From the NCBI GenBank assembly GCA_015482705.2, contig JADMLA020000046.1, positions 1 through 45,557 of the forward strand: 45,557 nt of DNA. Direction: 5' to 3'. This document shows positions 26,934 through 36,141 of the stretch, piece after piece; position 1 is the stretch's first letter; every line of letters begins with the position of its first letter. Origin of the DNA: Prosthecochloris sp. Lineage in GTDB: Bacteria > Bacteroidota > Chlorobiia > Chlorobiales > Chlorobiaceae. The translations under genes and the position numbers were made by a program. The notes beneath the pieces were generated by a model, which worked only from the letters and a program-made list of their open reading frames with translations, ran no database searches and was not told where the DNA came from.

Positions 26934-29042
26934 ATGAAACCCAAACCCTACACAATAATCAGGATATGTGCAGTGGCGTTTGCTTTCAACGCATTGAGAA
27001 CGTTGCCTGCCATTGCCGAAACGACGCTCTTCCAATCAGCCGAAGTAGTCGTAACTGCCAATAAACTGGAGGAGGACATCAAGGATGTGCCGCAGAGCAT
27101 AACAGTGATTGATGAGACCTTGATCGAAGAAAAGGGAATGAAGGGTGTTGGGGATATTATCACGAACACTCCCGGCATGAATCTGGAAACGTATGGCAGC
27201 CCTGCCAGAGTACAGGTCAATATTCGTGGTCTGAATACCTCCGTTTTTACCAACAACAATCCGGTTGTTATTTATGTTGACGGGCTTCCTTACAGTAATT
27301 CAAATGGTTTTGATATATCTCTTGTCAATATCGAGCGCATTGAAGTCCTACGGGGCCCGCAGGGGACGCTTTACGGCAAAGATGCCATTGGGGGCGTGAT
27401 CAACGTCGTGACGAAGGAGCCCACGAACGAGTGGTCGGGCAAAGCCGGCGCCGAATATGGTAGCTTTAACCACAGGGAGTTCAAGTTCAATACGAACGGT
27501 GCGCTTAAGAATGATGTGCTTTATTTCGGTTTGAATGGGCAATACCGTGCGGATGATGGCTGGCAAACCAATAGTTTTCCCGGAAATGAAAAGGATGCCG
27601 ACAAGCTTGAAGATGGACGTTGGAGTACCTATCTGCTTTTTAAGCCAACAGAAGAATTCAGTGCCAAATTCACCTATTCCAAAGACTATATCGATGCCTA
27701 CGGACAGAATGGTTACGGGATCATCGGAGGTTCCTTTTCGGACTTCAACGCCGACGATGCTGAAGATGTGATCACAGAATTTGAAACCAGGGAGGAGCTG
27801 AAAGTCAATTCACAAGCCCTGCAACTGGCATACGATTTCGGGGATTTCACGGTCACTTCAGTGACGACTCGCAGGTATCAGGAGCTGGAAGGTATCTATG
27901 ATGGTGAAGGGGGCAACGATCCGATTGCAGTCGATGCTTATCAGTTCGACAATTCTGAAAGCGAAGCCTGGACACAGGAGCTTACGCTTAAGAGTAATAT
28001 CAGCGACGGATTGAGGTATGTTGCCGGGATATACCTGGACATGAGTGAATTCAAACGAGGCCCATACGGTCAGGATTTTCCTTTTTTAAGCGTATTTGGC
28101 TTTGCCGAGAGAGGAAATTCGGTGTCCGAGACCGATGAAGAAACAGCCGCTATTTTCGGGCAGATTATCTATCCGGTGACAGGCCGATTGGACGTGACCC
28201 TGGGTGGACGTTACCAGTGTATCAAAAAGGATATTGATCTGGAATTCTTCGAAGATTATGTTCTCGATAATACGATTGATGGAGGAAAAGAGTGGTCAGA
28301 GTTTTTGCCAAGGGTGGCTCTCAATTATACGCTCAACGACAACTGGAGCACCTATTTCAGCTATTCCAAGGGCTACATGCCGGGTGGTTTCAATTTCTAT
28401 GCCGACGAGGGCGACCTCGATGACAATGCTTTCGAGCCTCAGATATCCACCAACTACGAGATTGGACTCAAGGCGCAGACCGGGAAGATGACACTCGGGG
28501 CAGCCTTTTTCTACATGGATATCAAAGACATCCATGTTTTCAAAGCGAATGAAAGCTTTCAATTCTTTGCTGACAATGCCGAGAAAGCCCATTCCATGGG
28601 AGTTGAACTCGAAGCGGCTTACCGGTTGACCGACGCGTTTCAGTTGGATGCATCAGTCGGTTTTGTTGAGGCGGAATACGATGACTATGATGCAGGCGGT
28701 GGAGTTAAGTATGATGGGGAGAGAATTCAACAAACTCCCGAATATACCCTGAATCTCGGAGCGGCCTACTACCATCCCAATGGCTTTTACGGTCGTGCTG
28801 ATGTGAATATGACAGGTGAGACCGCGTTCTTTAGCAGTAACGAGGGCTTTGTTAGGCGTGATGCCTATACCACGGTTGACGCACGCATCGGTTACATGCA
28901 AGATCGCTGGGAAGTCTATGCGTATGGAAAAAACCTTTCCGATGAAAGATACATTACTGGATATCGGGCTGGTGGTCCTCTTGCCGTCGCGTCGTTCAAC
29001 GATCCGAGAACATTCGGGATCGGTGCTCGTTATAGTTTCTAA
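26934..29042 (+). CDS. TonB-dependent receptor, FyuA-like (cassette B, first)
   Basis: 702 residues from ATG 26934 (a GTG at 26931 directly precedes it). The signal peptide ends near PAIAET. The TonB box is AEVVVTANK, and the plug has DVPQSITVIDETLIEEKG, VNIRGLNTSVF and the diagnostic VLRGPQGTLYGKDAIGGVIN. The barrel includes YFSYSKGYMPGGFNFY and KNLSDERYITGYR and ends in RTFGIGARYSF, with the terminal Phe used by the barrel-assembly machinery. This form is shared with FyuA, the ferric-yersiniabactin receptor, so a siderophore-type ligand is plausible. It is followed by a 275-base repeat whose second copy sits after the receptor remnant at 35872. Confidence 0.93.
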   Translation: MKPKPYTIIRICAVAFAFNALRTLPAIAETTLFQSAEVVVTANKLEEDIKDVPQSITVIDETLIEEKGMKGVGDIITNTPGMNLETYGSPARVQVNIRGLNTSVFTNNNPVVIYVDGLPYSNSNGFDISLVNIERIEVLRGPQGTLYGKDAIGGVINVVTKEPTNEWSGKAGAEYGSFNHREFKFNTNGALKNDVLYFGLNGQYRADDGWQTNSFPGNEKDADKLEDGRWSTYLLFKPTEEFSAKFTYSKDYIDAYGQNGYGIIGGSFSDFNADDAEDVITEFETREELKVNSQALQLAYDFGDFTVTSVTTRRYQELEGIYDGEGGNDPIAVDAYQFDNSESEAWTQELTLKSNISDGLRYVAGIYLDMSEFKRGPYGQDFPFLSVFGFAERGNSVSETDEETAAIFGQIIYPVTGRLDVTLGGRYQCIKKDIDLEFFEDYVLDNTIDGGKEWSEFLPRVALNYTLNDNWSTYFSYSKGYMPGGFNFYADEGDLDDNAFEPQISTNYEIGLKAQTGKMTLGAAFFYMDIKDIHVFKANESFQFFADNAEKAHSMGVELEAAYRLTDAFQLDASVGFVEAEYDDYDAGGGVKYDGERIQQTPEYTLNLGAAYYHPNGFYGRADVNMTGETAFFSSNEGFVRRDAYTTVDARIGYMQDRWEVYAYGKNLSDERYITGYRAGGPLAVASFNDPRTFGIGARYSF

Positions 29043-29281
29043 TAATCGTGCTCGGCTCAGTTTGACGGGTTTGCTTTGCGGGCGCCTTGCACCCGCAAAG
29101 CAAACCACAACCGTTGGGAGAGTAGTGGATGAGGGCAAGACGGAAAGTATGAGCATTGATTGGGTGCCTTTACCGGAGTGTTCATAGGCTACCGAGATGT
29201 TCTCGGAAGCAAGTTTGTTAACTCCTGAATTGAGCGATTGTCGAGCATACTACAGATGCAAGGCACAGGGAATGCCGCTGT
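29007..29281. repeat. 275-bp direct repeat, copy 1 (includes receptor 3' end)
   Basis: This copy covers the last 12 codons of the first cassette-B receptor and ~240 bases beyond. It matches 35872-36141 almost continuously, including a strong hairpin and the stretch GAGCATTGATTGGG followed by CCTTTACCGGAGTGTTCATAGG. The two copies are in the same orientation and bracket 6.6 kb (second receptor and ABC pair). Confidence 0.8.
29068..29106 (+). terminator. Strong hairpin after receptor gene, copy 1
   Basis: GGTTTGCTTTGCGGG (29068-29082) pairs perfectly with CCCGCAAAGCAAACC (29092-29106). The pairing extends toward the loop with one mismatch. It begins 25 bases after the receptor stop. There is no T-tract, but the stem is strong enough to act as a terminator or a 3'-end stabiliser. 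The second copy has a compensated base-pair change. Confidence 0.55.
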
Positions 29282-29374
29282 ATCCCGGCAAGTCGGGACG
29301 CTCAGTTTAGGTGCAAATATCTTTCAAACAACAGGGTAGTTGATATGCCCATAAATTAACTGGAGGAAAAGAAA

Positions 29375-31489
29375 GTGCGTTTTGGAAAAATAATTGTGTT
29401 TGCCTTTTGTATAGGCTCTGTCTATTCCTTTGTGCCGACTATGTCATGGTGCAGTGAGGAAGAGTCAGGTGACACGATGGAAATGCCGGAAATGATCGTG
29501 ACCGCCAATAAAATCGAGGAGGATGTTCAGGACGTTCCCCAAAGTATCACGGTCATCGACGATGAAGTCCTTAAGGAAAAGGAGATCAAAGATGTTGCCG
29601 GCATCATCAGTGAGATCCCCAATATGAATTATACTTCTAGCTATGCCGGTCAAGTGAACTTCAGGGGCTTGAGCACCTCGTTGTTAACCAGCAACAACCC
29701 TGTGGTCATTTATATTGACGGGGTACCCTCTACCAATCAGTACGGTTATGACGCTTCGCTGGTCAATGCCGAACGGGTCGAGGTTCTGCGTGGCCCTCAG
29801 GGTACGCTTTACGGAAAGGATGCCATCGGCGGGGTTATCAAGGTGGTTACCAAAGAGCCGGAAAACGAATGGTATGGAAGTATCGGCGCCGGATACGGCA
29901 GCTACAACGACATGGAGGGCTCTCTTAATGTCAGTGGCTCCCTTATTGAGGACAAGCTCTATCTCGGGCTGAACGGTCGCTATCAGCAAGATGACGGCTG
30001 GATCACAAACGACTACACAGGTGACGATGAATTCAACAAGAGCAGCCTCTACAATCTGGGGAGCTACCTGCTGTATACGCCGACCGACAGGTTCACCGCC
30101 AAGCTCACCCTGTCAAACGATTACTCCGAAATATATGGGATCACAGGCTACGGTCTGCCTAGCGGAACAAGAGCCAGTGAGTTCGACCGGGACGATGCCG
30201 AGCACAGTTCTTTCGATGAAGACTTTGTTGAAGAGACCGAAGCGATGGCGCAGAGTCTTCATCTGAAGTATGAGTTCGATTCGGTGACCCTGACTTCAAC
30301 GACCACCCATAGAGATGTTGAAACTGACGGTATCAACGATCGCGATGCCCAGGCAAATACCAGTTATGACGGGCTTATCGGCTTTAGCGCAACCGACTCT
30401 GAAACCTGGACCGAGGAACTGAGGTTATCGAGCAATAATACGGAGGGCGTACGTTGGGTTACCGGTGCATATTTTGATATCGAGGATATAAAGAAAGGCC
30501 CCGATGGAATACAGATGTCTTTCTCCGGAAATGACTACGAAATGAGTTATCGATCCAAAACTGAAAGTGAGACCCAGGCCTTGTTCGGGCAGATAATGAT
30601 TCCCTTTCTCGACAGCTTTGAATTGACTCTCGGGGCACGTTATCAGCGGATCGACAAAGAAATGGACCTGGATACCTACTATGGACTGGTCGGGGCCGGC
30701 AGTGATCTCATCTACTCCATCCAGCCCGATGAGACCTGGGACGTCTTCTTGCCCAAGGTTGCGCTCTCATACAAACTGAATGACACCTGGATCACTTACG
30801 CTTCCGTGGCGAAGGGTTATATGCCCGGCGGTTTCAACTTTTATGCCTCCTCTGGTTCAGAGGAAGACATCAGCTTTGGACCGGAGCAGTCGATCAACTA
30901 CGAAATTGGGGCCAAGGCGGAGTTTGCCCGTGCACGTCTTGCCGCCGCTGTCTTTTATATGGATATCGATGGTATCCAAATCAGTAAATACGACAATGAG
31001 ATTGATATGTGGGTGACAGATAACGCCGGCGGCGCTTACTCTCTGGGCGCGGAGCTGGAGTTGACCTATTTTCTGACCGATTCCATCGAATTGACCGCAG
31101 CACTCGGCATCATCGAGGCAGAATACGACGACTACGATACCGGTACTGTTGATTACGACGGTGAATCGATCTCTGGAACTCCATCGCATACGGCGCGGAT
31201 CGGTCTCGCCTACTACCACCCCAATGGGATTTACGCCCGTGGGGATGTCAGGAGTCAGGGTGAGGTTCCCTATTATGACAGTTCCAACAATGAGTTCGAC
31301 GAGCTGGATAGCTACATCACCGCTGATGTCAAGGTCGGTTATCGCTTCAATGGGTATGATATTTACGCCTACTGTAACAACCTGACCGATGAAGAATATA
31401 TCACATCATTCCAAACGGCCAGTATGAAGGCGGTCGTATCCTACGGCGATCCGCGAGCTTTCGGTATTGGGGCCTGTTATAACTTCTGA
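29375..31489 (+). CDS. TonB-dependent receptor, FyuA-like (cassette B, second)
   Basis: 704 residues from GTG 29375, supported by GGAGG at 29362-29366. The signal peptide is followed by a TonB box EMIVTANK and a plug with DVPQSITVIDDEVLKEKE, VNFRGLSTSLLTSNNPVV and VLRGPQGTLYGKDAIGGVIK. The barrel carries YASVAKGYMPGGFNFYAS and NLTDEEYITSF, ending AFGIGACYNF. It is a clear paralogue of 26934-29042 (the same landmarks in order and nearly the same length) and most likely arose by duplication, so the pair may recognise different forms of one ligand family. The usual Arg before YNF is Cys here. An ABC-2 pair follows 84 bases later. Confidence 0.93.
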   Translation: MRFGKIIVFAFCIGSVYSFVPTMSWCSEEESGDTMEMPEMIVTANKIEEDVQDVPQSITVIDDEVLKEKEIKDVAGIISEIPNMNYTSSYAGQVNFRGLSTSLLTSNNPVVIYIDGVPSTNQYGYDASLVNAERVEVLRGPQGTLYGKDAIGGVIKVVTKEPENEWYGSIGAGYGSYNDMEGSLNVSGSLIEDKLYLGLNGRYQQDDGWITNDYTGDDEFNKSSLYNLGSYLLYTPTDRFTAKLTLSNDYSEIYGITGYGLPSGTRASEFDRDDAEHSSFDEDFVEETEAMAQSLHLKYEFDSVTLTSTTTHRDVETDGINDRDAQANTSYDGLIGFSATDSETWTEELRLSSNNTEGVRWVTGAYFDIEDIKKGPDGIQMSFSGNDYEMSYRSKTESETQALFGQIMIPFLDSFELTLGARYQRIDKEMDLDTYYGLVGAGSDLIYSIQPDETWDVFLPKVALSYKLNDTWITYASVAKGYMPGGFNFYASSGSEEDISFGPEQSINYEIGAKAEFARARLAAAVFYMDIDGIQISKYDNEIDMWVTDNAGGAYSLGAELELTYFLTDSIELTAALGIIEAEYDDYDTGTVDYDGESISGTPSHTARIGLAYYHPNGIYARGDVRSQGEVPYYDSSNNEFDELDSYITADVKVGYRFNGYDIYAYCNNLTDEEYITSFQTASMKAVVSYGDPRAFGIGACYNF

Positions 31490-31573
31490 TCTTACTAACC
31501 AGCACGACTGAACCAGGTTTACCACCACAACGAAACATGAAAGGTATTTACTCCAGGAAACAAGAACAAAATT

Positions 31574-32473
31574 ATGATAACGAGAACTCCCATGACTGAA
31601 GGCTTAAAAGTAACCGGTCTGAACAAGACCTATTCAAACGGTGTGCGTGCATTAGATGGTGTTGATCTTGAGGTGCAGCCAGGGCTTTATGGCTTACTCG
31701 GCCCAAACGGCGCAGGCAAAAGTACCCTGATGAGAACCCTTGCCACATTACAGCAACCCGATAGCGGCAACATTACACTTGACGGCATCGATGTGTTGGC
31801 TGAAGCGGATCGGCTGCGCAGTCAACTTGGCTATCTGCCACAGCAGATTGGTGCCTACCCCGGTGTTTCCGGGCGAAGCCTGATGGAGCGATTTGCCTGG
31901 TTAAAAGGCTATACTGATCGGAAAAAGCGTGCAAATGAGGTGGCGTGTTTACTCGAACGCGTCAATCTAAGCGATGCTTCTCAAAGGGCAGTGGCAGAGT
32001 ATTCCGGAGGTATGTTACGCCGTTTTGGTATTGCTCTGGCATTGATCGGTTCTCCACGCTTGTTGATCGTCGATGAGCCCACTGCAGGATTGGATCCAAC
32101 GGAGCGAAATCGCTTTCATCGTGTGTTAGCGGATGTTGCACATGAAGCTGTTGTTCTGCTCTCAACCCATATTGTCGAGGATGTGGAAAACCTGTGTGGT
32201 CGACTTTCTATTTTGACAGATGGAAAAATCGTCGCTACAGGCTCACCGGAGGAGCTCATCGAGCCCTTGCAGGATCGTCTGTGGTCTAGTGTCATTGCCA
32301 GAGATCAGGAACCGCCCGGTGATGCACTGCGTATTTTGGCACACCCAAACGGTCTGCGCGTTATTATGCAAAGTGATCAGGCACCGCAAGGGGATTATGT
32401 GGCCCATCAGCCCAGCCTTGAAGATGCCTACCATATAGCGCTAAAAACATCTGGAAAGGAGATTGACGTATGA
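31574..32473 (+). CDS. ABC-2 type transporter ATP-binding protein (cassette B)
   Basis: 299 residues (ATG 31574; ATG 31592 also possible). Walker A is GPNGAGKST, the Q-loop is GYLPQQ, the signature YSGGMLRR, Walker B LLIVDEPTAGLD and the H-loop STHIVED, so it is a competent ATPase. It is paralogous to 12317-13222. Its stop overlaps the permease start (ATGA), giving tight coupling. Codon choice differs from the neighbours (more TTA/TTG Leu, CAA and T-ending codons), suggesting that the ATPase and permease were acquired together from another lineage. This is judged by eye, not computed. Confidence 0.92.
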   Translation: MITRTPMTEGLKVTGLNKTYSNGVRALDGVDLEVQPGLYGLLGPNGAGKSTLMRTLATLQQPDSGNITLDGIDVLAEADRLRSQLGYLPQQIGAYPGVSGRSLMERFAWLKGYTDRKKRANEVACLLERVNLSDASQRAVAEYSGGMLRRFGIALALIGSPRLLIVDEPTAGLDPTERNRFHRVLADVAHEAVVLLSTHIVEDVENLCGRLSILTDGKIVATGSPEELIEPLQDRLWSSVIARDQEPPGDALRILAHPNGLRVIMQSDQAPQGDYVAHQPSLEDAYHIALKTSGKEIDV

Positions 32474-35400
32474 ACCATGCTGTTTACTGGGCGGAATTTC
32501 GCCATGAAATTCGTGCGGGTTTACGAGGTCCTTTGCTCCCTATCGCTGCAGTCGTCTTTACGCTGTATGTCATAGTCGTACTGACCAATGGCAATATGCT
32601 GCGCGGTTTTGGTGCTACGCGTAATTCGGCGGCAATAATGTATCAATTTGCCACATTTTTGTCCGTATATCTGTTTTTTGTTTGGGCGTGGATTTATGCT
32701 CAGGTAGTGGTACGCGACCGCAATGTACGTCTGGATGAAAATGTGCTGAGTTCGCCTATCAGTTTACCTAAGCTACTGTTTGCACGCTATCTCGGTGCTT
32801 CCGTTGTGGCGTTCTTACTTGGTGCAGTTGTGCCGCTCAGCTTTTTTCTGATGCCAATACCTGCCTGGCTGGGACTGTTTCCTCCAACAGCTATCGGTGA
32901 TGCACCAGTATTGCCGGTGCTATTAATTCTCCTGCTATTCCTGCTGCCAGCTGTTCTGGGTATAGGTGCCTTGTTTGTCAGTAGTGCGCTGTGGACGCGT
33001 TCGACGGCAGGCCCTTTTGTGGTTGCCGCATTCCTGATGCTGATCTGGATGGTTGGTCTTCTCGTCTTTCGCATAAGTGATATCAGCGATACCCTTGCAT
33101 CTGTGCTTGATCCAACGATGTTTAATGAGGTTGACCGCCAGATCAGTGGTTTGACCCCGAATGAAAAGAACGATTTCCTCCTGGATGTGACATCGCTCTA
33201 TCTGCTGAACCGCCTGTTGTGGTTTGTGTTGCCAGTGGGGCTGTTACTGTTTGTATTACGCCGCTTAAACCGTGATGACTTGCTCCTTGACAACAGTAAA
33301 AAAACGGTTCGTGATACTACTGCTAGACAGGCCTTGTCAGCCGTACAAACAACTGCACCTGTGACTATCAACGGCAAACCGTCGTGGCTGCGTGCACTGT
33401 TTAGCGAAGCACTCTGGCATTTACGGCTCTCTTTGCAAAACAGGGGTCAGCTATTGGCATTGGGAGTAATATTACTCATGGGAGTGTTTAGCTCAGTTAT
33501 GAAGGTACTGTATAACGGTCAAGGACCCATGGTACCGTATGTAGAGCATTTACTATCGATCAGAGGCTTTTTCTATCTGTTTACCCTGCTTGCCGTGGCG
33601 GGGTTTGTCGGTGCCTCGATGCGCCGTGATCAGCGTAGTGGCTTTGAAGAGATGTTTGATGCTACACCCGCACCGCTTGGTACGCGTGTGCTGGCACGGA
33701 TCTTGAACGCTTTTTTATTGACGATGGCTATCGGCTTGTTTCCAACACTCACGGTATGGATTGTCATGGCTATCGGCGGGATGTCTATTGCCTGGTGGGA
33801 GCCGCTGGCATTCCAAATGCTCGTGTTTACACCCGCTTTGCTGGAGATAGCAGCACTGGCTGTATTGAGCCACAGCCTGATCCGCAACCCGGGGGCCGCG
33901 TACGGGGTCTCAATGATGCTTGCCTTCATCGCGTTTATGAATCAGGAGCTGCTTCTGGTCTCTTATCCACCAGCCCAGATCGGTAAAGCTGTATCCTTGT
34001 CGTTTTCATCCCTCAGTGGTTGGCACCCCTGGCTCGCCAGCGTGATCAGTACCGATCTATTGAAGCTTGGTATCGCTTTGGTCATTGTGGCTTTGGCTTG
34101 GCTTGTCTGGCTTCGTGGGGTGGATTTTGGTTTTGCAATGCGCTGGCGTATTGCGCGTTCTCGTATCCCTAGTGTTGCTCCTTTGGCTATTGCCGGTTTA
34201 TTGTTGATTACACTACCTGGTGTAGTGCTGTATCAAAAACTGGTGGTTCACGGTGAGTATCAGTCATTAAAAGAGGAGATAGCTAAAGCTGCTGCTTGGG
34301 AAAAGCAGTGGTGGAATAAAGGCGGTGCCTATTCACTGGATGGTGGCGAAGTCCATGTTCAACTCAATCCATCCATGCGAACGCTGGAAGCGCAGTGGAC
34401 ATTAAATAATGTCCAAAGTGCCAATAATCTTTTACACGGCAGTCTGCCGCATGGTGTTCGCATTAGTTCTGCCATGGTTGAAGATGAGAACGTAGTCCCT
34501 GATACGGCGTATGATCATTTCATCTTACCGCTGGAGGGCTGCCCGGTTGAAGGATGCGATGTGCAATTGACCTTGACGGCCAAGCTGCAGGATTGGTCGG
34601 CGGATGATGTGCAGTCTTGGCTGCTCCCCTCAGGTGTCTGGCTACGCGCCGCTGATGTTTTACCGACATTGGGGCTCGATCCGGATTGCCGCCTGCATAT
34701 ACCTGCCGAGAGAGCGCAGTTTGGTCTACCTAAGCTGGAGGGCAACCTGCCGCGCCATGCCATGCAAGCCGCCGAGGCCGTCGCGCCGGCGGGATCCTGG
34801 CATTGGCGTGTAGAGATCGAGGGTGGTGGAGCTTCTACACAGACCTCCGGCGCACTGAACGGTCCGTTGGATTTTGCCATGGTCTGGTTGCCTGACGCAC
34901 CGGAACAGACGACGCAAAATGGCATTCAGGCCTGGCATGGGCACGAATACCGGCAAGCCGCTGAAGATATCCTTGAAGACCTGAAGCTCATGACGCAACA
35001 CGTCGGCGATCTGCTGGGGCAGGTGCCTGATGTGCGTTATGTTGTCCAGGCGCCGCGCGAACTAGGGGAAATAGCACAGTTTGGTGAGCTGCTCTGGTTG
35101 CCCGAAAACCTTGGTTGGGATCTTGCCAGCGAAGGTCCTGGACGCAAACGTCGGCGTGCGGCTATAGCTTCGGCTCTTAGTCGGCATCTACTGCTTCAGG
35201 CTACTGATCTGCGTACCGAAAAGGGTGCGCAGTGGTTGCTCTCCGGGGTATCGGGTTGGGTCGGTATGGAATGCCTTAGACACAGTGATGGGAAGAAGGC
35301 CTGGATCGCTGAGCTAAACTGGCAGGCGCAAGACCTCTCCAAAGCAATGGGTGAAAGGCGGGAAGTACCGGTTGGTCAGGTAGCTGATGCTGGCGAAGCC

Positions 35401-35844
35401 GACTGGGTCAAGCTTTATACAACACTAAGTACACTGAATTGGGCAGCAAGTCAAGGTACTGAACAAACTGTTGTTGTAATCAAAGCACTGCTAAATCGAC
35501 TTCAAAATAACGAACCTTTGCCTGAGGCGTTGGCAGCACTGGCGGGACAACAAACTGCCGAGCGTTTATTAGGTATGCCTATGGTCTCAGATATTGCAGT
35601 ACACGTAGATGATAAACAGCAAGTGCAGATAAAAGCCAAACGTTGGCAATGGAATGACAATGGTTGGGAATTGATAGAAGAACCAAAAGAAGTTTTACAG
35701 ATAGTAGGAGAGCAGACACAGATACTTGATCTGCAAGAGTCCTTGGAGATAAATACTATGCAGGATTTTATCGTACTCGATCGCTGGCCAAGCGTCGAGC
35801 GAACACCCAAAGATAATGTTTGGAGACATACGGCTAAACCATAG
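32470..35844 (+). CDS. ABC-2 permease fused to inactive M1-peptidase-like domain (cassette B)
   Basis: 1124 residues, with the same architecture as 13237-16488. A first ABC-2 half (IAAVVFTLYVIVVLTNGN through GLLLFVLRRL) is followed by a second half (LLALGVILLMGVFSSVM through LLITLPGVVLYQKLVV). A ~500-residue extracytoplasmic region arranged like an M1 aminopeptidase completes it. At the position of HExxH it reads SALSR (residues 901-905): neither zinc His nor the catalytic Glu remains, an even fuller loss than in the cassette A protein. It pairs with the ATPase gene it overlaps. Likely role: ATP-driven movement of a substrate at the inner membrane, with the dead peptidase fold as a periplasmic binding platform (inference). 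Confidence 0.85.
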   Translation: MNHAVYWAEFRHEIRAGLRGPLLPIAAVVFTLYVIVVLTNGNMLRGFGATRNSAAIMYQFATFLSVYLFFVWAWIYAQVVVRDRNVRLDENVLSSPISLPKLLFARYLGASVVAFLLGAVVPLSFFLMPIPAWLGLFPPTAIGDAPVLPVLLILLLFLLPAVLGIGALFVSSALWTRSTAGPFVVAAFLMLIWMVGLLVFRISDISDTLASVLDPTMFNEVDRQISGLTPNEKNDFLLDVTSLYLLNRLLWFVLPVGLLLFVLRRLNRDDLLLDNSKKTVRDTTARQALSAVQTTAPVTINGKPSWLRALFSEALWHLRLSLQNRGQLLALGVILLMGVFSSVMKVLYNGQGPMVPYVEHLLSIRGFFYLFTLLAVAGFVGASMRRDQRSGFEEMFDATPAPLGTRVLARILNAFLLTMAIGLFPTLTVWIVMAIGGMSIAWWEPLAFQMLVFTPALLEIAALAVLSHSLIRNPGAAYGVSMMLAFIAFMNQELLLVSYPPAQIGKAVSLSFSSLSGWHPWLASVISTDLLKLGIALVIVALAWLVWLRGVDFGFAMRWRIARSRIPSVAPLAIAGLLLITLPGVVLYQKLVVHGEYQSLKEEIAKAAAWEKQWWNKGGAYSLDGGEVHVQLNPSMRTLEAQWTLNNVQSANNLLHGSLPHGVRISSAMVEDENVVPDTAYDHFILPLEGCPVEGCDVQLTLTAKLQDWSADDVQSWLLPSGVWLRAADVLPTLGLDPDCRLHIPAERAQFGLPKLEGNLPRHAMQAAEAVAPAGSWHWRVEIEGGGASTQTSGALNGPLDFAMVWLPDAPEQTTQNGIQAWHGHEYRQAAEDILEDLKLMTQHVGDLLGQVPDVRYVVQAPRELGEIAQFGELLWLPENLGWDLASEGPGRKRRRAAIASALSRHLLLQATDLRTEKGAQWLLSGVSGWVGMECLRHSDGKKAWIAELNWQAQDLSKAMGERREVPVGQVADAGEADWVKLYTTLSTLNWAASQGTEQTVVVIKALLNRLQNNEPLPEALAALAGQQTAERLLGMPMVSDIAVHVDDKQQVQIKAKRWQWNDNGWELIEEPKEVLQIVGEQTQILDLQESLEINTMQDFIVLDRWPSVERTPKDNVWRHTAKP

Positions 35845-35871
35845 TGGAGTCTGTACGATAAAATGTGTAAA

Positions 35872-36141
35872 CGGACCTTCGGGATCGGCACTCGCTACAA
35901 CTTTTAATATCGTCAGCTTAGTTTGATGGGTTTGCTGTGCGGGCGCCTTGCGCCCGCACAGCAAACCACAACCGTTGGGACAGTAGTGAACGAGGGCAAA
36001 ACGGAAAGTATGAGCATTGATTGGGCACCTTTACCGGAGTGTTCATAGGCAACGAGATGTTCTCGGGAGCAAGTTTGCCAACTCCTCAATTGAGCGATTG
36101 TCGAGCATGCCACAGATGCAAAGCACAGGGAAAGCCGCTGT
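35872..36141. repeat. 270-bp direct repeat, copy 2 (includes receptor 3' remnant)
   Basis: It starts with the codons for RTFGIGTRYNF and a stop (35872-35907). These are the end of a TonB-dependent receptor with no receptor upstream, since the ABC permease ends only 28 bases before. The rest matches 29042-29281. It stops abruptly at GCCGCTG, where receptor-like coding sequence resumes. Confidence 0.8.
35929..35967 (+). terminator. Strong hairpin, copy 2
   Basis: GGTTTGCTGTGCGGGCGC (35929-35946) pairs perfectly over 18 bp with 35950-35967, around a CTT loop. Relative to copy 1 (29068-29106) a T-A pair has become G-C and a mismatch has become a pair, so the structure is conserved while the sequence changed. 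It would act on transcripts from the ABC pair that now lies upstream. Confidence 0.55.

Noticed and set aside
35990..36140. Cys-rich frame within repeat copy 2 resembling a fragment of an iron-sulfur protein
   Set aside because: The frame has a stop upstream, is broken by an indel and stop in copy 1, and is too short; the C-x2-C-x2-C pattern alone is not enough.
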